From Streptomyces sp. SN-593 (GTDB lineage Bacteria; Actinomycetota; Actinomycetes; Streptomycetales; Streptomycetaceae): a DNA stretch of 64,000 bases. Location of the stretch: contig NZ_AP018365.1 of NCBI RefSeq assembly GCF_016756395.1, positions 1,488,001 to 1,552,000 of the forward strand, written 5' to 3'. The notes beneath the pieces are model-generated. The model worked only from the letters and a program-made list of their open reading frames with translations, made no database searches and was not told the DNA's origin. A program made the position numbers and the translations under genes. Of this stretch, positions 15,983-25,058 are shown in pieces (the stretch's first letter is position 1; each line of letters begins with the position of its first letter).

Positions 15983-17653
15983 TCAGTCCCGCGCCCGTCC
16001 AGAGCGTACGGCGCCCGAGGGCGCGGCCGTGGAACGCCCGGCCGAGCGATCCGCCCGCACCGGCCAGGGCAGTTCCGCGGCCCCGGACCCGGGCGCGGCC
16101 TCCGGCCCCGGGCGGTTCCCCTGCCGAAGTCCGGCGCCGGCCCCGGCCCCGGGGGCCGCGTCCGCCACGCACTCCATCCCGCGCGGCAGCCGCCGCGCCG
16201 CCCACGCCCCCGACAGCAGCAGCACCGCGCTCACCACGAGCGTCACGTGCAGGCCGTGCACGAACGAGTGACGCGCGGCCGTGCGCAGCGCCGCGCCCGG
16301 AGCGCCGCCGACCCGGTCGGCCACGTCGTACGCCCCGCCCAGCGACTGGCCGGCCGCAGTGGTGTCGGCGGCGCCGATGCCGCGGGCGTGCGGCGCGTAG
16401 ACGGCGTTCATCACGCTGCCGAGCAGCGCGATGCCGAGCCCGGCGCCGAGCTGGTAGGCGGTCTCGCCGACCGCGGCCGCGCCACCCGCCCGGTAGGCCG
16501 GGGCCTGGCTGAGCATCGACTCGTACGACCCGAACAGCGTGGCCTCCAGGCCGAAGCCCAGCACGACGAAGACGACGGTGAGCAGTCCGGGGCGGTCCTG
16601 CTGCCCCATCGCGGTCAGCGACAGCACCGCCAGCGCGGTGAGCAGGAAGCCGCCGCCGACCATCCGGCGCGGCCCGAAGCGGGCCAGCGCCCGGGAACCC
16701 GCCAGCCCGCCGGCCATCGCGGCGAAGGTGAGCGGCAGCAGGCGCAGCCCGGTGTCCAGCGGACTCAACCCGAGCACCAGTTGGAGGTACTGCACCGCGA
16801 TGAGCTCCAGCCCGACCAGCGCCAGCATGGCCAGCACGATGCAGCCCACCGACGTGGAGAACGCCGCCTGGGCGAACATCCGCACGTCGATCAGCGGGTG
16901 CGCGAGGCGGCGCTGGCGGCGGACGAAGTACACCAGGAGGGCCAGGCCGAGCAGCAGCGGCACCCAGACCGAGGGGGCCAGCGGGGCCGCGCCGGCGCCG
17001 AACCGCTTGACGCCGAAGACGGCGCCGAGGATGCCGAGCGCGGCGGTGGCGGCACCGACCACGTCCCAGGGTCCGTCGGCGCAGCCGCGCGAGTCGGGCA
17101 GCAGCATCCGGCCGAGCGGCAGCATCACGGCCATCAGCGGGATGTTGACCAGGAAGACCGAGCCCCACCAGAAGTGCTCCACCAGGAAGCCGCCGAGCAC
17201 CGGCCCGACCGCCGCCCCGACGGCGGCCACCGCGCTCCACACCCCGATCGCGGTCGCCCGCTCGCGCCGGTCGGGGAAGACCTGCCGCAGGATGGAGAGT
17301 GTGGCGGGCATGATCATCGCACCGCCGGCGCCGAGCAGGCCGCGCGCGGCGATCAGGATGTCCGGGGTGGGCGCGAAGGCGGCCAGCGCGGAGGCGGCGC
17401 CGAAGAGCGCGTAGCCGATCAGCAGCACCCGGCGGTGGCCGATCCGGTCCCCGAGGGTGCCGAAGAGGATCAGCAGCGACGCGGCGATCAGCGGGTACAC
17501 GTCGACGATCCACAGCAGGTCCTGGGAGCCGGGCCGCAGGTCCTCGGTGAGTGCGGGCACCGCCACGTGCAGCACGGTGGCGTCCAGCGCGACGATCAGC
17601 AGGCTCGCGCACAGCACGACGAGGATGGTCCAGCGGCCGGCCTGCCGCGTCAT
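15983..17653 (-). CDS. MFS drug transporter (DHA2/EmrB-QacA family, 14 TMS)
   Basis: A 556-residue integral membrane proton-drug antiporter. The first helix follows MTRQAGRWTILVVLCASLLI, and motif C-like ALDATVLHVAVPAL is directly after. LGDRIGHRRVLLIG is the MFS motif A, and GPVLGGFLVEHFWWGSVFLVN is typical of the 14-helix DHA2 group. The cytoplasmic C-terminal tail (about 505-556) is Gly/Ala/Arg-rich and poorly conserved. The ATG at 17653 has GGAGGT at good spacing. The substrate is unknown. No regulator gene is adjacent. It is upstream of the acyl-CoA dehydrogenase on the same strand with a 62-base gap. Confidence 0.9.
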   Translation of the reverse strand: MTRQAGRWTILVVLCASLLIVALDATVLHVAVPALTEDLRPGSQDLLWIVDVYPLIAASLLILFGTLGDRIGHRRVLLIGYALFGAASALAAFAPTPDILIAARGLLGAGGAMIMPATLSILRQVFPDRRERATAIGVWSAVAAVGAAVGPVLGGFLVEHFWWGSVFLVNIPLMAVMLPLGRMLLPDSRGCADGPWDVVGAATAALGILGAVFGVKRFGAGAAPLAPSVWVPLLLGLALLVYFVRRQRRLAHPLIDVRMFAQAAFSTSVGCIVLAMLALVGLELIAVQYLQLVLGLSPLDTGLRLLPLTFAAMAGGLAGSRALARFGPRRMVGGGFLLTALAVLSLTAMGQQDRPGLLTVVFVVLGFGLEATLFGSYESMLSQAPAYRAGGAAAVGETAYQLGAGLGIALLGSVMNAVYAPHARGIGAADTTAAGQSLGGAYDVADRVGGAPGAALRTAARHSFVHGLHVTLVVSAVLLLSGAWAARRLPRGMECVADAAPGAGAGAGLRQGNRPGPEAAPGSGAAELPWPVRADRSAGRSTAAPSGAVRSGRARD

Positions 17654-18037
17654 AGGCGTACCTCCACGGCTTGCTCCGTGACTCCCGGGCGTGAGCCGCC
17701 AGCGTACGTGACCGGACTGTGCCGGGCCTGTGGCCGACGCCCCCGGCCGCCCGCCGCCGGCCGGCCGCCCGCCCGCGGCTGCCCGCCGGCCGCCCGCGGC
17801 TGCCCGGCCCGTCCCGCCGACGGGCGGGAAACCCCGAATAAATTCGAGGGAAATAAGCGCCGAATAAGAACGGGAGCATGTGAGTATCGACACCCGAACA
17901 TAAACTCCACGGCCTCCTCGCATTCACCTCAATCACCGTCCCCCAAAGGGGTGGTGAGACGCACTCCACATCACATCGTCATTACAGATCCGCTCGTACG
18001 GCGGTTGCATGCCATCACACGCTGTAACGTCGTTTCA
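17654..18037. other. AT-richer divergent intergenic region
   Basis: This gap between the transporter (minus) and the PAP2 phosphatase (plus) is clearly richer in A and T than its surroundings from about 17830 to 18035. It should hold both promoters. A TTGCAT (18005-18010) and TAACGT (18025-18030) pair with a 14-base spacer lies just before the phosphatase GTG. No convincing gene is present. Confidence 0.4.
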
Positions 18038-19138
18038 GTGCGAACCGATAACGGGCCCGACCTCGCGGCGGAGCGACCGGCGAGCCGTGGCCTGCCGCGG
18101 ATGAGTCGAACACGTGTGTGGCTGTTCGCCCTCACCGTCGCCTCCTACGTCGCGATCGTCGTCGGCGTGATCACCACCTCGAAGCTGGTGACGCTCGACT
18201 GGCAGGTCATGCTGTGGCGCCCCTACAAGCAGTGGCCGCAGATCCACGCCTTCCTGGACTACTTCGTGGTCCTGGGGCAGCGCGGCCCCACCGCCGTGAT
18301 GGTGCTCGCCTGGCTGGGCTGGCGCGCCTGGCGCCACCGCACCCTGCACCCCCTCCTGGTGCTCGGCACCTCCCTGCTGCTGCTCAACATCACCGTGGGG
18401 GCCGTGAAATACGGCCTCGGCCGGCTCGGTCCGCATTACGCGACGACGGTCGGCTCCGCGGAGATGTTCGCCGGCGGCGATATATTCCCTTCCGGGCATA
18501 CCGCCAACGCGGTGGTGACCTGGGGCGTACTGGCCTATCTCGCCACAACTCCCCGCGCCCGCCGCTGGGGTTCGATCGCCAGCGCGCTGCTGGCGCTCGG
18601 GGTCGGCGCGACGACCGTCTACCTGGGAACCCACTGGGTGAGCGACGTGCTGCTGGGCTGGGCGGCGGGGCTGCTGATCCTGCTGGCGCTGCCGTGGTTC
18701 GAGCCCTTCATGTCCCGCGCGGAGGAGTGGATCACCGGCACCTGGGCCCGGTTCCGCGCCCGGCGCGCCGCCCCGCGGACGCAACCCCCGGCCGCCCCGG
18801 CCGGCCCCGCCCGGCCCGGCCGGGGCAGCGGGGAGGGCGAGCCGGACCGCGAGACGGTGGGCACGGCCGCGCAGGTCGCCGCGTCCGCCGGCGCCGCGGG
18901 TGCCGCCCCGACCGGTCCGGCACCTGCCGCCGCGAGCGCCCCGAAGCCCGCTCCGGCGGCCTCACCGACGGGCACGGGCAGCGGCCACGCCGCCGGCCGG
19001 CCGCCCACGGTGCGCGGCGAGCGCACCCCTCCCGGCGCGGTCGGCGCCCGCCGGCGGCCGGTGGACCGGCAGATCATGCGCCCGGTGCCGCCGCTCAGCC
19101 AAGCCAGCACCGCTGCACGCGGCCCTCGGCCACGATGA
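18038..19138 (+). CDS. PAP2-family membrane phosphatase
   Basis: A lipid phosphatase of about 366 residues with several membrane helices. The PAP2 signature is complete: KYGLGRLGP, then FPSGHTANAV with the central His, then THWVSDVLLG with His and Asp. The region after about residue 230 is an Ala/Pro/Gly-rich cytoplasmic tail of over 100 residues. The GTG at 18038 is taken as start because a possible -10 (TAACGT, 18025-18030) would make it leaderless; the ATG at 18101 (MSRTRVWLF) is the alternative, and neither has a clear ribosome binding site. Likely substrates are phosphatidic acid or undecaprenyl diphosphate; the sequence does not decide. Its last 44 bases overlap the inhibitor gene antisense. 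Confidence 0.85.
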   Translation: MRTDNGPDLAAERPASRGLPRMSRTRVWLFALTVASYVAIVVGVITTSKLVTLDWQVMLWRPYKQWPQIHAFLDYFVVLGQRGPTAVMVLAWLGWRAWRHRTLHPLLVLGTSLLLLNITVGAVKYGLGRLGPHYATTVGSAEMFAGGDIFPSGHTANAVVTWGVLAYLATTPRARRWGSIASALLALGVGATTVYLGTHWVSDVLLGWAAGLLILLALPWFEPFMSRAEEWITGTWARFRARRAAPRTQPPAAPAGPARPGRGSGEGEPDRETVGTAAQVAASAGAAGAAPTGPAPAAASAPKPAPAASPTGTGSGHAAGRPPTVRGERTPPGAVGARRRPVDRQIMRPVPPLSQASTAARGPRPR

Positions 19139-19313
19139 AGTTGAGCCGCCCGAGGACGTACTCCATCGTCACCACCGTCCCGGGCGGCAGACTACGAACC
19201 GTGGTCCATCCGCGTTCCCGCGCCCGCGCCTCCGCCTCCTCACGCGTCAGGCCGCGATAGGCGTCGAGGTCGTCGTCCGGATTGCGGTCATGCGGGTTCG
19301 GCAGCGGTCCCAT
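19095..19313 (-). CDS. I78-type peptidase inhibitor-like small protein
   Basis: A 72-residue acidic-to-neutral protein. The central and C-terminal part, EARARERGWTTVRSLPPGT then TMEYVLGRLNFIV, resembles the I78 family of small serine peptidase inhibitors, in which the RLN segment is typical. No signal peptide is visible, so it would act in the cytoplasm if the start is right. The ATG at 19313 is the only good start. Its 3' end overlaps the PAP2 gene on the opposite strand by 44 bases. Assignment rests on the motif only. Confidence 0.65.
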   Translation of the reverse strand: MGPLPNPHDRNPDDDLDAYRGLTREEAEARARERGWTTVRSLPPGTVVTMEYVLGRLNFIVAEGRVQRCWLG

Positions 19314-19451
19314 GGGTCAACGGTATTCGGTGCCATAGCCGTACGGGTGACGGCATGCGGCGGTCGGCCCGCACATGCTTCGCACAGCTCCCGCACAAAA
19401 ACTCATCATTTCCAGTGGTTTACCGGGCCATCACACGTTAAGCCGCCAGAA

Positions 19452-19541
19452 GACGCGATCGACGCGATCGACGCGATCGACGCGATCGACGCGGACGACC
19501 CGACGACCCGACGACCCGACGACCCGACGACCCGACGACCC
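19452..19541. repeat. tandem 9-bp and 8-bp microrepeats
   Basis: Four perfect copies of GACGCGATC (19452-19487), then a partial unit, then six perfect copies of GACGACCC (19494-19541). A few ACGGCACC-type units follow. The two arrays share the GACG start. Such arrays usually vary in copy number between strains. Confidence 0.8.
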
Positions 19542-19569
19542 GACGGCACCACGGCACCACGGCACGGCA

Positions 19570-19602
19570 GCGGGGCCGACGGGGATTCCCCGTCGGCCCC
19601 GC
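19570..19602 (-). terminator. terminator stem-loop of the Rpf-LysM gene
   Basis: GCGGGGCCGACGGGG (19570-19584) pairs perfectly with CCCCGTCGGCCCCGC (19588-19602) around a 3-base loop. It lies about 80 bases past the stop codon of the minus-strand Rpf-LysM gene. There is no clear T-run, as is usual in Streptomyces. Confidence 0.65.
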
Positions 19603-19684
19603 GCACCCCGCCCGGTCCGCCCGGCGGCCGGACGCGCCTTCCGCGCCCCGCGGCCGGGTCGCCACCGGTTCAGTGGCCACCGGA

Positions 19685-20737
<1,053 letters not shown>

Positions 20738-20945
20738 GGCACGCCTCCCGCCGGGAACCCGGGTGCCACGGCCCGTGGACCCCCTACCTCACCCGGACGG
20801 CGCACGCACCCGGCGCAACCCGTATCCCGCAAACCGTGACCCCCCGCGCGGGCCGTCCGTTGTCACAGTGCGCCGGGGCCCGCCCGGCCGCCGGACTTCC
20901 GGCCCGCGTTCATGACCGCAGCACCGCACTTCCAAGGAGACTCCC

Positions 20946-21848
20946 GTGGCGCCCATGCTCGACGTGAGCGATGAGGTACGAGCCGAGATCGGCGACGAGG
21001 AGACCGACCGGCTCCTCACCGGCGAGAGCTTGCCGGGCACGTACGACTGCACGTCCTGCCGGACGCCCGGGGACAGCGGGCAGGAGCGGACCAGCACCGT
21101 GCTCTTCGTGGGCGACGAGACCGCCGTGCTGGCGTTCGCGCACGCCGCGTGCATCCCCTCGCAGGTCGTACCGGTGTCCGAGGCCCAGTTGCAGGGCGCG
21201 GTCGCCAGCATCTCCGGGGCCCCCGCCGGCCCGGCCGGCCCCGCCGCGGGGCTCTCCGCGGGCGTCCCGCCGCAGACCGAGTCGTACGGCGTCCCCGCGG
21301 GCGGCGGCTCCGCCGGCGGCCCGGCCGCCGTCCGGCCGACGGACCCGGCCGTGCCCGACCTCGACCTCGCGCCCCGACAGGCGGTGCTGGGCATCACCTG
21401 CGGTCTGATCATCGTGGAGGAGCAGCTCCGCCCGGCCCTGGTGGTCGAGCCGACCGGCCCGGTCGCCCGGGTGGGCTCCACCGGCGACGGCGACGACTTC
21501 CTGCCGCTCCTGATCGAGCAGGGCTTCGTGCCCCAGCTCGACCTGGAGGCGCCGCCGTCGCCGCTGCCGGGGTGGTCGGTGCTGCTGGCCATGGGCAAGC
21601 TGCACGCCGTGCTCCAGCCGGGCGCCAACGGCGGCCCCGCGGCGGCCTGGTGGCAGGCGCACCAGCCGCTCCAGGTCAGCGACGGCTGGCGGGCCGCGGT
21701 GCAGCGCGGCAACGAGGTGTACGTGTACGCGGGCCCGGCCGGCTCGATCGGCCGGCAGCCGCGCGAGGACCTGATGCGGGACGCGCTGGCCCGGGCCTGC
21801 TCGCGCGGCCAGCTCGTCGCGGCCACCATGCCCCTGTCGGGCACCTGA
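20946..21848 (+). CDS. conserved hypothetical protein with CxxC...HxxC motif
   Basis: A 300-residue protein I cannot assign to a named function. The N-terminal region contains CTSCRTPG followed about 30 residues later by FAHAACIPSQV, a CxxC...HxxC pattern that could bind zinc. A Gly/Ala/Pro-rich linker lies around 90-130. The C-terminal part (about 135-300) looks like a compact alpha/beta domain (AVLGITCGLIIVEEQLRPALVV). No signal peptide or membrane helix is visible. The GTG at 20946 is preferred because AAGGAGA lies five bases upstream; an ATG at 20955 is possible. It is divergent from the Rpf-LysM gene. Confidence 0.75.
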   Translation: MAPMLDVSDEVRAEIGDEETDRLLTGESLPGTYDCTSCRTPGDSGQERTSTVLFVGDETAVLAFAHAACIPSQVVPVSEAQLQGAVASISGAPAGPAGPAAGLSAGVPPQTESYGVPAGGGSAGGPAAVRPTDPAVPDLDLAPRQAVLGITCGLIIVEEQLRPALVVEPTGPVARVGSTGDGDDFLPLLIEQGFVPQLDLEAPPSPLPGWSVLLAMGKLHAVLQPGANGGPAAAWWQAHQPLQVSDGWRAAVQRGNEVYVYAGPAGSIGRQPREDLMRDALARACSRGQLVAATMPLSGT

Positions 21849-21881
21849 CCGGAACCCGATCAGCACACGGTCATACGGCTG

Positions 21882-22044
21882 GGGCCTGTCCGGCGGATCC
21901 CGCCGGTCGGGCTCGCGGCGTCCGGTGCCGTGCACCGCACGCCGGAGAACCGTCCCCGTACCGGGTCGTACGCGGAGGGTTCGACAACGCGCGGAGGTGC
22001 GGCACCGGGCGTGGCGGGCCCGGCGAGATCCGCCGGGCAGGCCC
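21882..22044. mobile_element. possible MITE-like element with 18-bp terminal inverted repeats
   Basis: The left end GGGCCTGTCCGGCGGATC (21882-21899) and the right end GATCCGCCGGGCAGGCCC (22027-22044) are inverted repeats matching at 17 of 18 positions, 163 bases apart end to end. The interior has no transposase. A related 12-mer, CCGCCGGACAGG, occurs at 3669-3680. I recall this motif as recurrent between Streptomyces genes, which suggests a small non-autonomous element. No clear target-site duplication is visible. Confidence 0.5.
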
Positions 22045-22115
22045 TTGGGCCGTCCGGAGGGCGCGCGCGGCGTGCTGCGCGCGCCTTCGCGCGTCCTGCC
22101 GCCGACACCACCCTG

Positions 22116-22128
22116 TTGACCTGGTCAA
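22116..22128. promoter_or_regulatory. TTGACC-T-GGTCAA palindrome
   Basis: A perfect 13-base palindrome located 61 bases before the GTG of the next gene. It may be an operator, and its TTGACC half could also serve as a -35 element. The binding factor is unknown. Confidence 0.35.
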
Positions 22129-22188
22129 AGATCGGCAATTCAACCGCGCGGCCCGCATCCCGCCCGGCGCCGGGTCGTTGGCAGTTAC

Positions 22189-22602
22189 GTGTACAGCTTC
22201 GACGCATCCTCCCGAGCCCCTTACCAGCGCTACATCCCGCCCATGCGCACCGCGCAGGACGGGAGCGGGGCCGGTGCGTCGAACACGCCGATCTACGACG
22301 CCCTGTACTCGGAGTACCGCCGGCTGTTCCGCACCCTTCCCGGCGACCGCAGCGGCGAGGAGTCGCTGCAGTTCAAGGGGTTCGCGGCCTGGCAGGCGGA
22401 GTACCCGCCACTGGCGCCGGGCGGCCGGCACCGCAGCGACCCCGGGGGCACGGCCGGCCAGGGGCACGGGGGCACCCAGGGATCGGGCGGGGGCGGTGCG
22501 AACGGCACCGGCGGGCGGGGCGGCCGCGGCGGGCGGCGCGGGGCCGACGGTGACGGCCCGGCGGCGCTGCCCCCGGGCCGTGGCGACAACCGGATGCGGT
22601 AG
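22189..22602 (+). CDS. conserved hypothetical protein, Gly-rich tail
   Basis: A 137-residue soluble protein. The conserved-looking core is at about 28-72 (NTPIYDALYSEYRRLFRTLP, then GDRSGEESLQFKGF). The rest, from about 75 onward, is low-complexity Gly/Arg/Ala sequence. I recall similar small proteins in other Streptomyces but no function. The start could be the GTG at 22189 or the ATG at 22243; neither has a good ribosome binding site. It ends tail-to-tail with der. Confidence 0.6.
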   Translation: MYSFDASSRAPYQRYIPPMRTAQDGSGAGASNTPIYDALYSEYRRLFRTLPGDRSGEESLQFKGFAAWQAEYPPLAPGGRHRSDPGGTAGQGHGGTQGSGGGGANGTGGRGGRGGRRGADGDGPAALPPGRGDNRMR

Positions 22603-22737
22603 CGACCGCCCGCGGCCCGCGGAGTACCGCGTCACCGCGCACCGCCATCGCGTGCCGTCCGCCACGCGCCGTCCCCGGTCACGGGCCGTCCCACCGCAGG
22701 CCGCACACCGCCGCAGTACCCCGCACCGGGCAGCGGA

Positions 22738-22780
22738 GGGAGCGGAGGGAGTGGACGCCCGAGTCGGGCGCTCCGCTCCC
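22738..22780. terminator. bidirectional terminator between the Gly-rich gene and der
   Basis: Outer arms GGGAGCGGA (22738-22746) and TCCGCTCCC (22772-22780) enclose a second inverted repeat, CGCCCGA (22756-22762) and TCGGGCG (22764-22770). It lies between convergent genes, 17 bases past the der stop codon. Confidence 0.6.
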
Positions 22781-22796
22781 TCCCGCCCGCCCGCCG

Positions 22797-24254
22797 CTAC
22801 TTCTTCCGGCCGCGCTTCTCCCGCACCCGCACCGACACCTGGATCGGCGTGCCCTCGAAACCGAACTCCTCGCGCAGCCGGCGCTCGATGAACCGGCGGT
22901 AGCCCGCCTCCAGGAAGCCGGACGCGAAGAGCACGAAACGCGGCGGCCGGGTGCCCGCCTGGGTGCCGAACAGGATGCGCGGCTGCTTGCCGCCGCGGAT
23001 CGGGTGCGGGTGGGCGGAGACCAGCTCGCCGAGGAAGGCGTTCAGCCGCCCGGTCGGCACCCGGGTCTCCCAGCCGGCGAGCGCGGTCTCGATCGCCGGG
23101 ACCAGCTTCTCCATGTGCCGTCCGGTCTGCGCCGAGACGTTGACCCGGGGCGCCCATTGGACCTGGACGAGGTCGCGCTCGATCTCGCGCTCCAGGTAGT
23201 ACCGGCGCTCCTCGTCCAGCAGGTCCCACTTGTTGTAGGCGATGACCACGGCGCGGCCGGCCTCCACGGCCATCGAGATGATCCGGGTGTCCTGCTCGCT
23301 GAGCGTCTCGCTCGCGTCGATCAGGACCACCGCGACCTCGGCCTTCTCCACCGCGGCCGCGGTGCGCAGGGAGGCGTAGTAGTCGGCGCCCTCGGTGAGG
23401 TGCACCCGCCGCCGGATGCCGGCGGTGTCGACGAACTTCCAGGTGACCCCGCCCAGCTCGATCAGCTCGTCGACCGGGTCGCGGGTGGTGCCGGCGACCT
23501 CGTTGACGACCACCCGGTCGCTGCCGGCCACCTTGTTCAGCAGCGAGGACTTGCCGACGTTGGGGCGGCCGATCAGCGCGATGCGGCGCGGGCCGCCGAG
23601 GGCCTCGCCGAAGGTCATCGCGGGCGCCTCCGGCAGCGCCTCCATGATGGCGTCCAGCAGGTCGCCGGTGCCGCGGCCGTGCAGCGAGGAGATCGGGTGG
23701 GGCTCGCCGAGGCCGAGGTTCCACAGCGTGTACGCGTCGGCCTCCCCGGAGGGGCCGTCGACCTTGTTGGCGGCCAGCACCACGGGCTTGCCGGCCCGGC
23801 GCAGCAGCTTCACGACCGCCTCGTCGGTGTCGGTGGCGCCCACCGTCGCGTCGACCACGAAGACCACCGCGTCGGCGGCGTCGATCGCGAACTCGGCCTG
23901 CGCGGCCACCGACGCGTCGATGCCGAGCACGTCCTGCTCCCAGCCGCCGGTGTCGACCAGCTTGAAGCGCCGCCCGTTCCAGTTCGCCTCGTAGGTGACC
24001 CGGTCGCGGGTGACGCCGGGGCGGTCCTCCACGACGGCCTCGCGGCGGCCGATGATCCGGTTCACCAGTGTCGACTTGCCGACGTTCGGCCGGCCGACCA
24101 CGGCGAGCACGGGGAGCGGCCCGTGGCCGGCCTCCGCGAGGTCGTCGGCGACCTCCGCCGGGTCGAAGCCCTCCTCCTCGGCGAGCTGCATGAACTCGGC
24201 GTATTCGGCGTCGCCGAGCGCGTCGGCGGCGTCGTGTTCGTATCCCTGGTCCAT
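22797..24254 (-). CDS. der: ribosome biogenesis GTPase Der (EngA)
   Basis: A 485-residue protein with two tandem GTPase domains and a KH-like C-terminal domain, the unmistakable Der layout. The first P-loop is [12 protein letters not shown] (about 54-65) and the second [12 protein letters not shown] (about 228-239). Both have DTGGWE or DTAGIR G3 motifs and NKVD or NKWD G4 motifs. Der helps 50S subunit assembly. An acidic N-terminal extension of about 45 residues precedes the first domain, as in other actinobacteria. It is the last gene of the cmk-plsC-der series, 99 bases after plsC. Confidence 0.97.
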   Translation of the reverse strand: MDQGYEHDAADALGDAEYAEFMQLAEEEGFDPAEVADDLAEAGHGPLPVLAVVGRPNVGKSTLVNRIIGRREAVVEDRPGVTRDRVTYEANWNGRRFKLVDTGGWEQDVLGIDASVAAQAEFAIDAADAVVFVVDATVGATDTDEAVVKLLRRAGKPVVLAANKVDGPSGEADAYTLWNLGLGEPHPISSLHGRGTGDLLDAIMEALPEAPAMTFGEALGGPRRIALIGRPNVGKSSLLNKVAGSDRVVVNEVAGTTRDPVDELIELGGVTWKFVDTAGIRRRVHLTEGADYYASLRTAAAVEKAEVAVVLIDASETLSEQDTRIISMAVEAGRAVVIAYNKWDLLDEERRYYLEREIERDLVQVQWAPRVNVSAQTGRHMEKLVPAIETALAGWETRVPTGRLNAFLGELVSAHPHPIRGGKQPRILFGTQAGTRPPRFVLFASGFLEAGYRRFIERRLREEFGFEGTPIQVSVRVREKRGRKK

Positions 24255-24353
24255 GAGGTCTCTCCGTCGATCAGCAAGAAGTACGTGGGCGCCGCTGCCG
24301 GGACGCCCGGGCGGGGCGCGGTCCCCGGCCGGGGGCCGTCGGGCGGGCCCGGG

Positions 24354-25058
24354 TCACGCCCGCCCGGTGGTCCGCCGGGCCTCGGCGAGGTGCGCGGTCA
24401 GGTGCGCCTGGATGCGCCGGGTGGCGTCGTCGAGGGCGGTACGGGTCCGCCGCCCGCTCCCGTCGCCCGCCTCGAACGGTTCGCCGTAGACGACGTCGAT
24501 ACGGGCGCGCAGCGGCGGCAGGCCCCCGACGAGCCGGCCGCGCCGGGCGCTGCCGAGGACGGCGACGGGCACCACCGGGGCGCCCGAGCGCACCGCGAAG
24601 TACGCCAGCCCGGCCCGCAACTGCGCGAAGTCGCCCTCCCCGCGGGTGCCCTCGGGGAAGATGCCCAGCACCCCGCCCCGCTCCAGCACGCCGAGCGCCG
24701 CGGTGATCGCGCCGCGGTCGGCGCCGGAACGGTCGACCTCGACCTGCCCGATGGCCCGCAGGAACGGGTCGAGCGGGCCGACGAACGCCTCCTTCTTCAC
24801 CAGGAAGTGCAGCGGCCGCGGGCAGGTGCCGATCAGCATCGGCCCGTCGATGTTGTGGCTGTGGTTGCCCGCCAGGATGACCGGGCCGTGGGCGGGCAGC
24901 CGCCAGTCGCCGAGCACCCGGGGCCGCCACAGGCCGTTCATCAGCCCGATGCCGATGCCCCGGGCCACCGCGGCGCCGCGCGCGCTCGGCAGCGGCGGGG
25001 CGGAGGGCGTGGACGGCGGCGCCGCGGGCGGCGCCAGGGTCCCGCGCTGGGTGCTCAC
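24354..25058 (-). CDS. plsC: lysophospholipid acyltransferase (PlsC family)
   Basis: A 234-residue acyltransferase expected to acylate 1-acylglycerol 3-phosphate. Motif I is NHSHNID (65-71, His and Asp catalytic), and motif III FPEGTRG lies at 134-140. An Ala/Pro-rich N-terminal stretch precedes it; no clear membrane helix is visible, so attachment is probably peripheral. Its GTG (25056-25058) overlaps the TGA of cmk (25055-25057), so the two are translationally coupled. The neighbourhood cmk-plsC-der is common in actinobacteria. Confidence 0.9.
   Translation of the reverse strand: MSTQRGTLAPPAAPPSTPSAPPLPSARGAAVARGIGIGLMNGLWRPRVLGDWRLPAHGPVILAGNHSHNIDGPMLIGTCPRPLHFLVKKEAFVGPLDPFLRAIGQVEVDRSGADRGAITAALGVLERGGVLGIFPEGTRGEGDFAQLRAGLAYFAVRSGAPVVPVAVLGSARRGRLVGGLPPLRARIDVVYGEPFEAGDGSGRRTRTALDDATRRIQAHLTAHLAEARRTTGRA

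Larger units (their letters stand above)
19314..19684. other. repeat-containing intergenic region
   Basis: A 371-base gap with two kinds of short tandem repeat (19452-19541) and a very strong stem-loop (19570-19602). The left part (19380-19440) is AT-richer and probably holds the promoter of the I78-like gene. No open frame in it resembles a protein. Confidence 0.5.
21849..22188. other. intergenic region holding a MITE-like element
   Basis: This 340-base gap contains a possible mobile-element remnant (21882-22044) and a 13-base palindrome (22116-22128). No reading frame here resembles a protein. Confidence 0.5.

Noticed and set aside
14730..17969. 1079-codon minus-strand frame joining the acyl-CoA dehydrogenase to the transporter region
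   Set aside because: Only the part downstream of 15920 is homologous to a known family; the upstream part is the alternative frame of the MFS transporter gene.
18001..18040. short upstream peptide MSIDTRT from a GTG near 17882
   Set aside because: A seven-codon frame with a fair ribosome binding site is expected by chance and has no other support.
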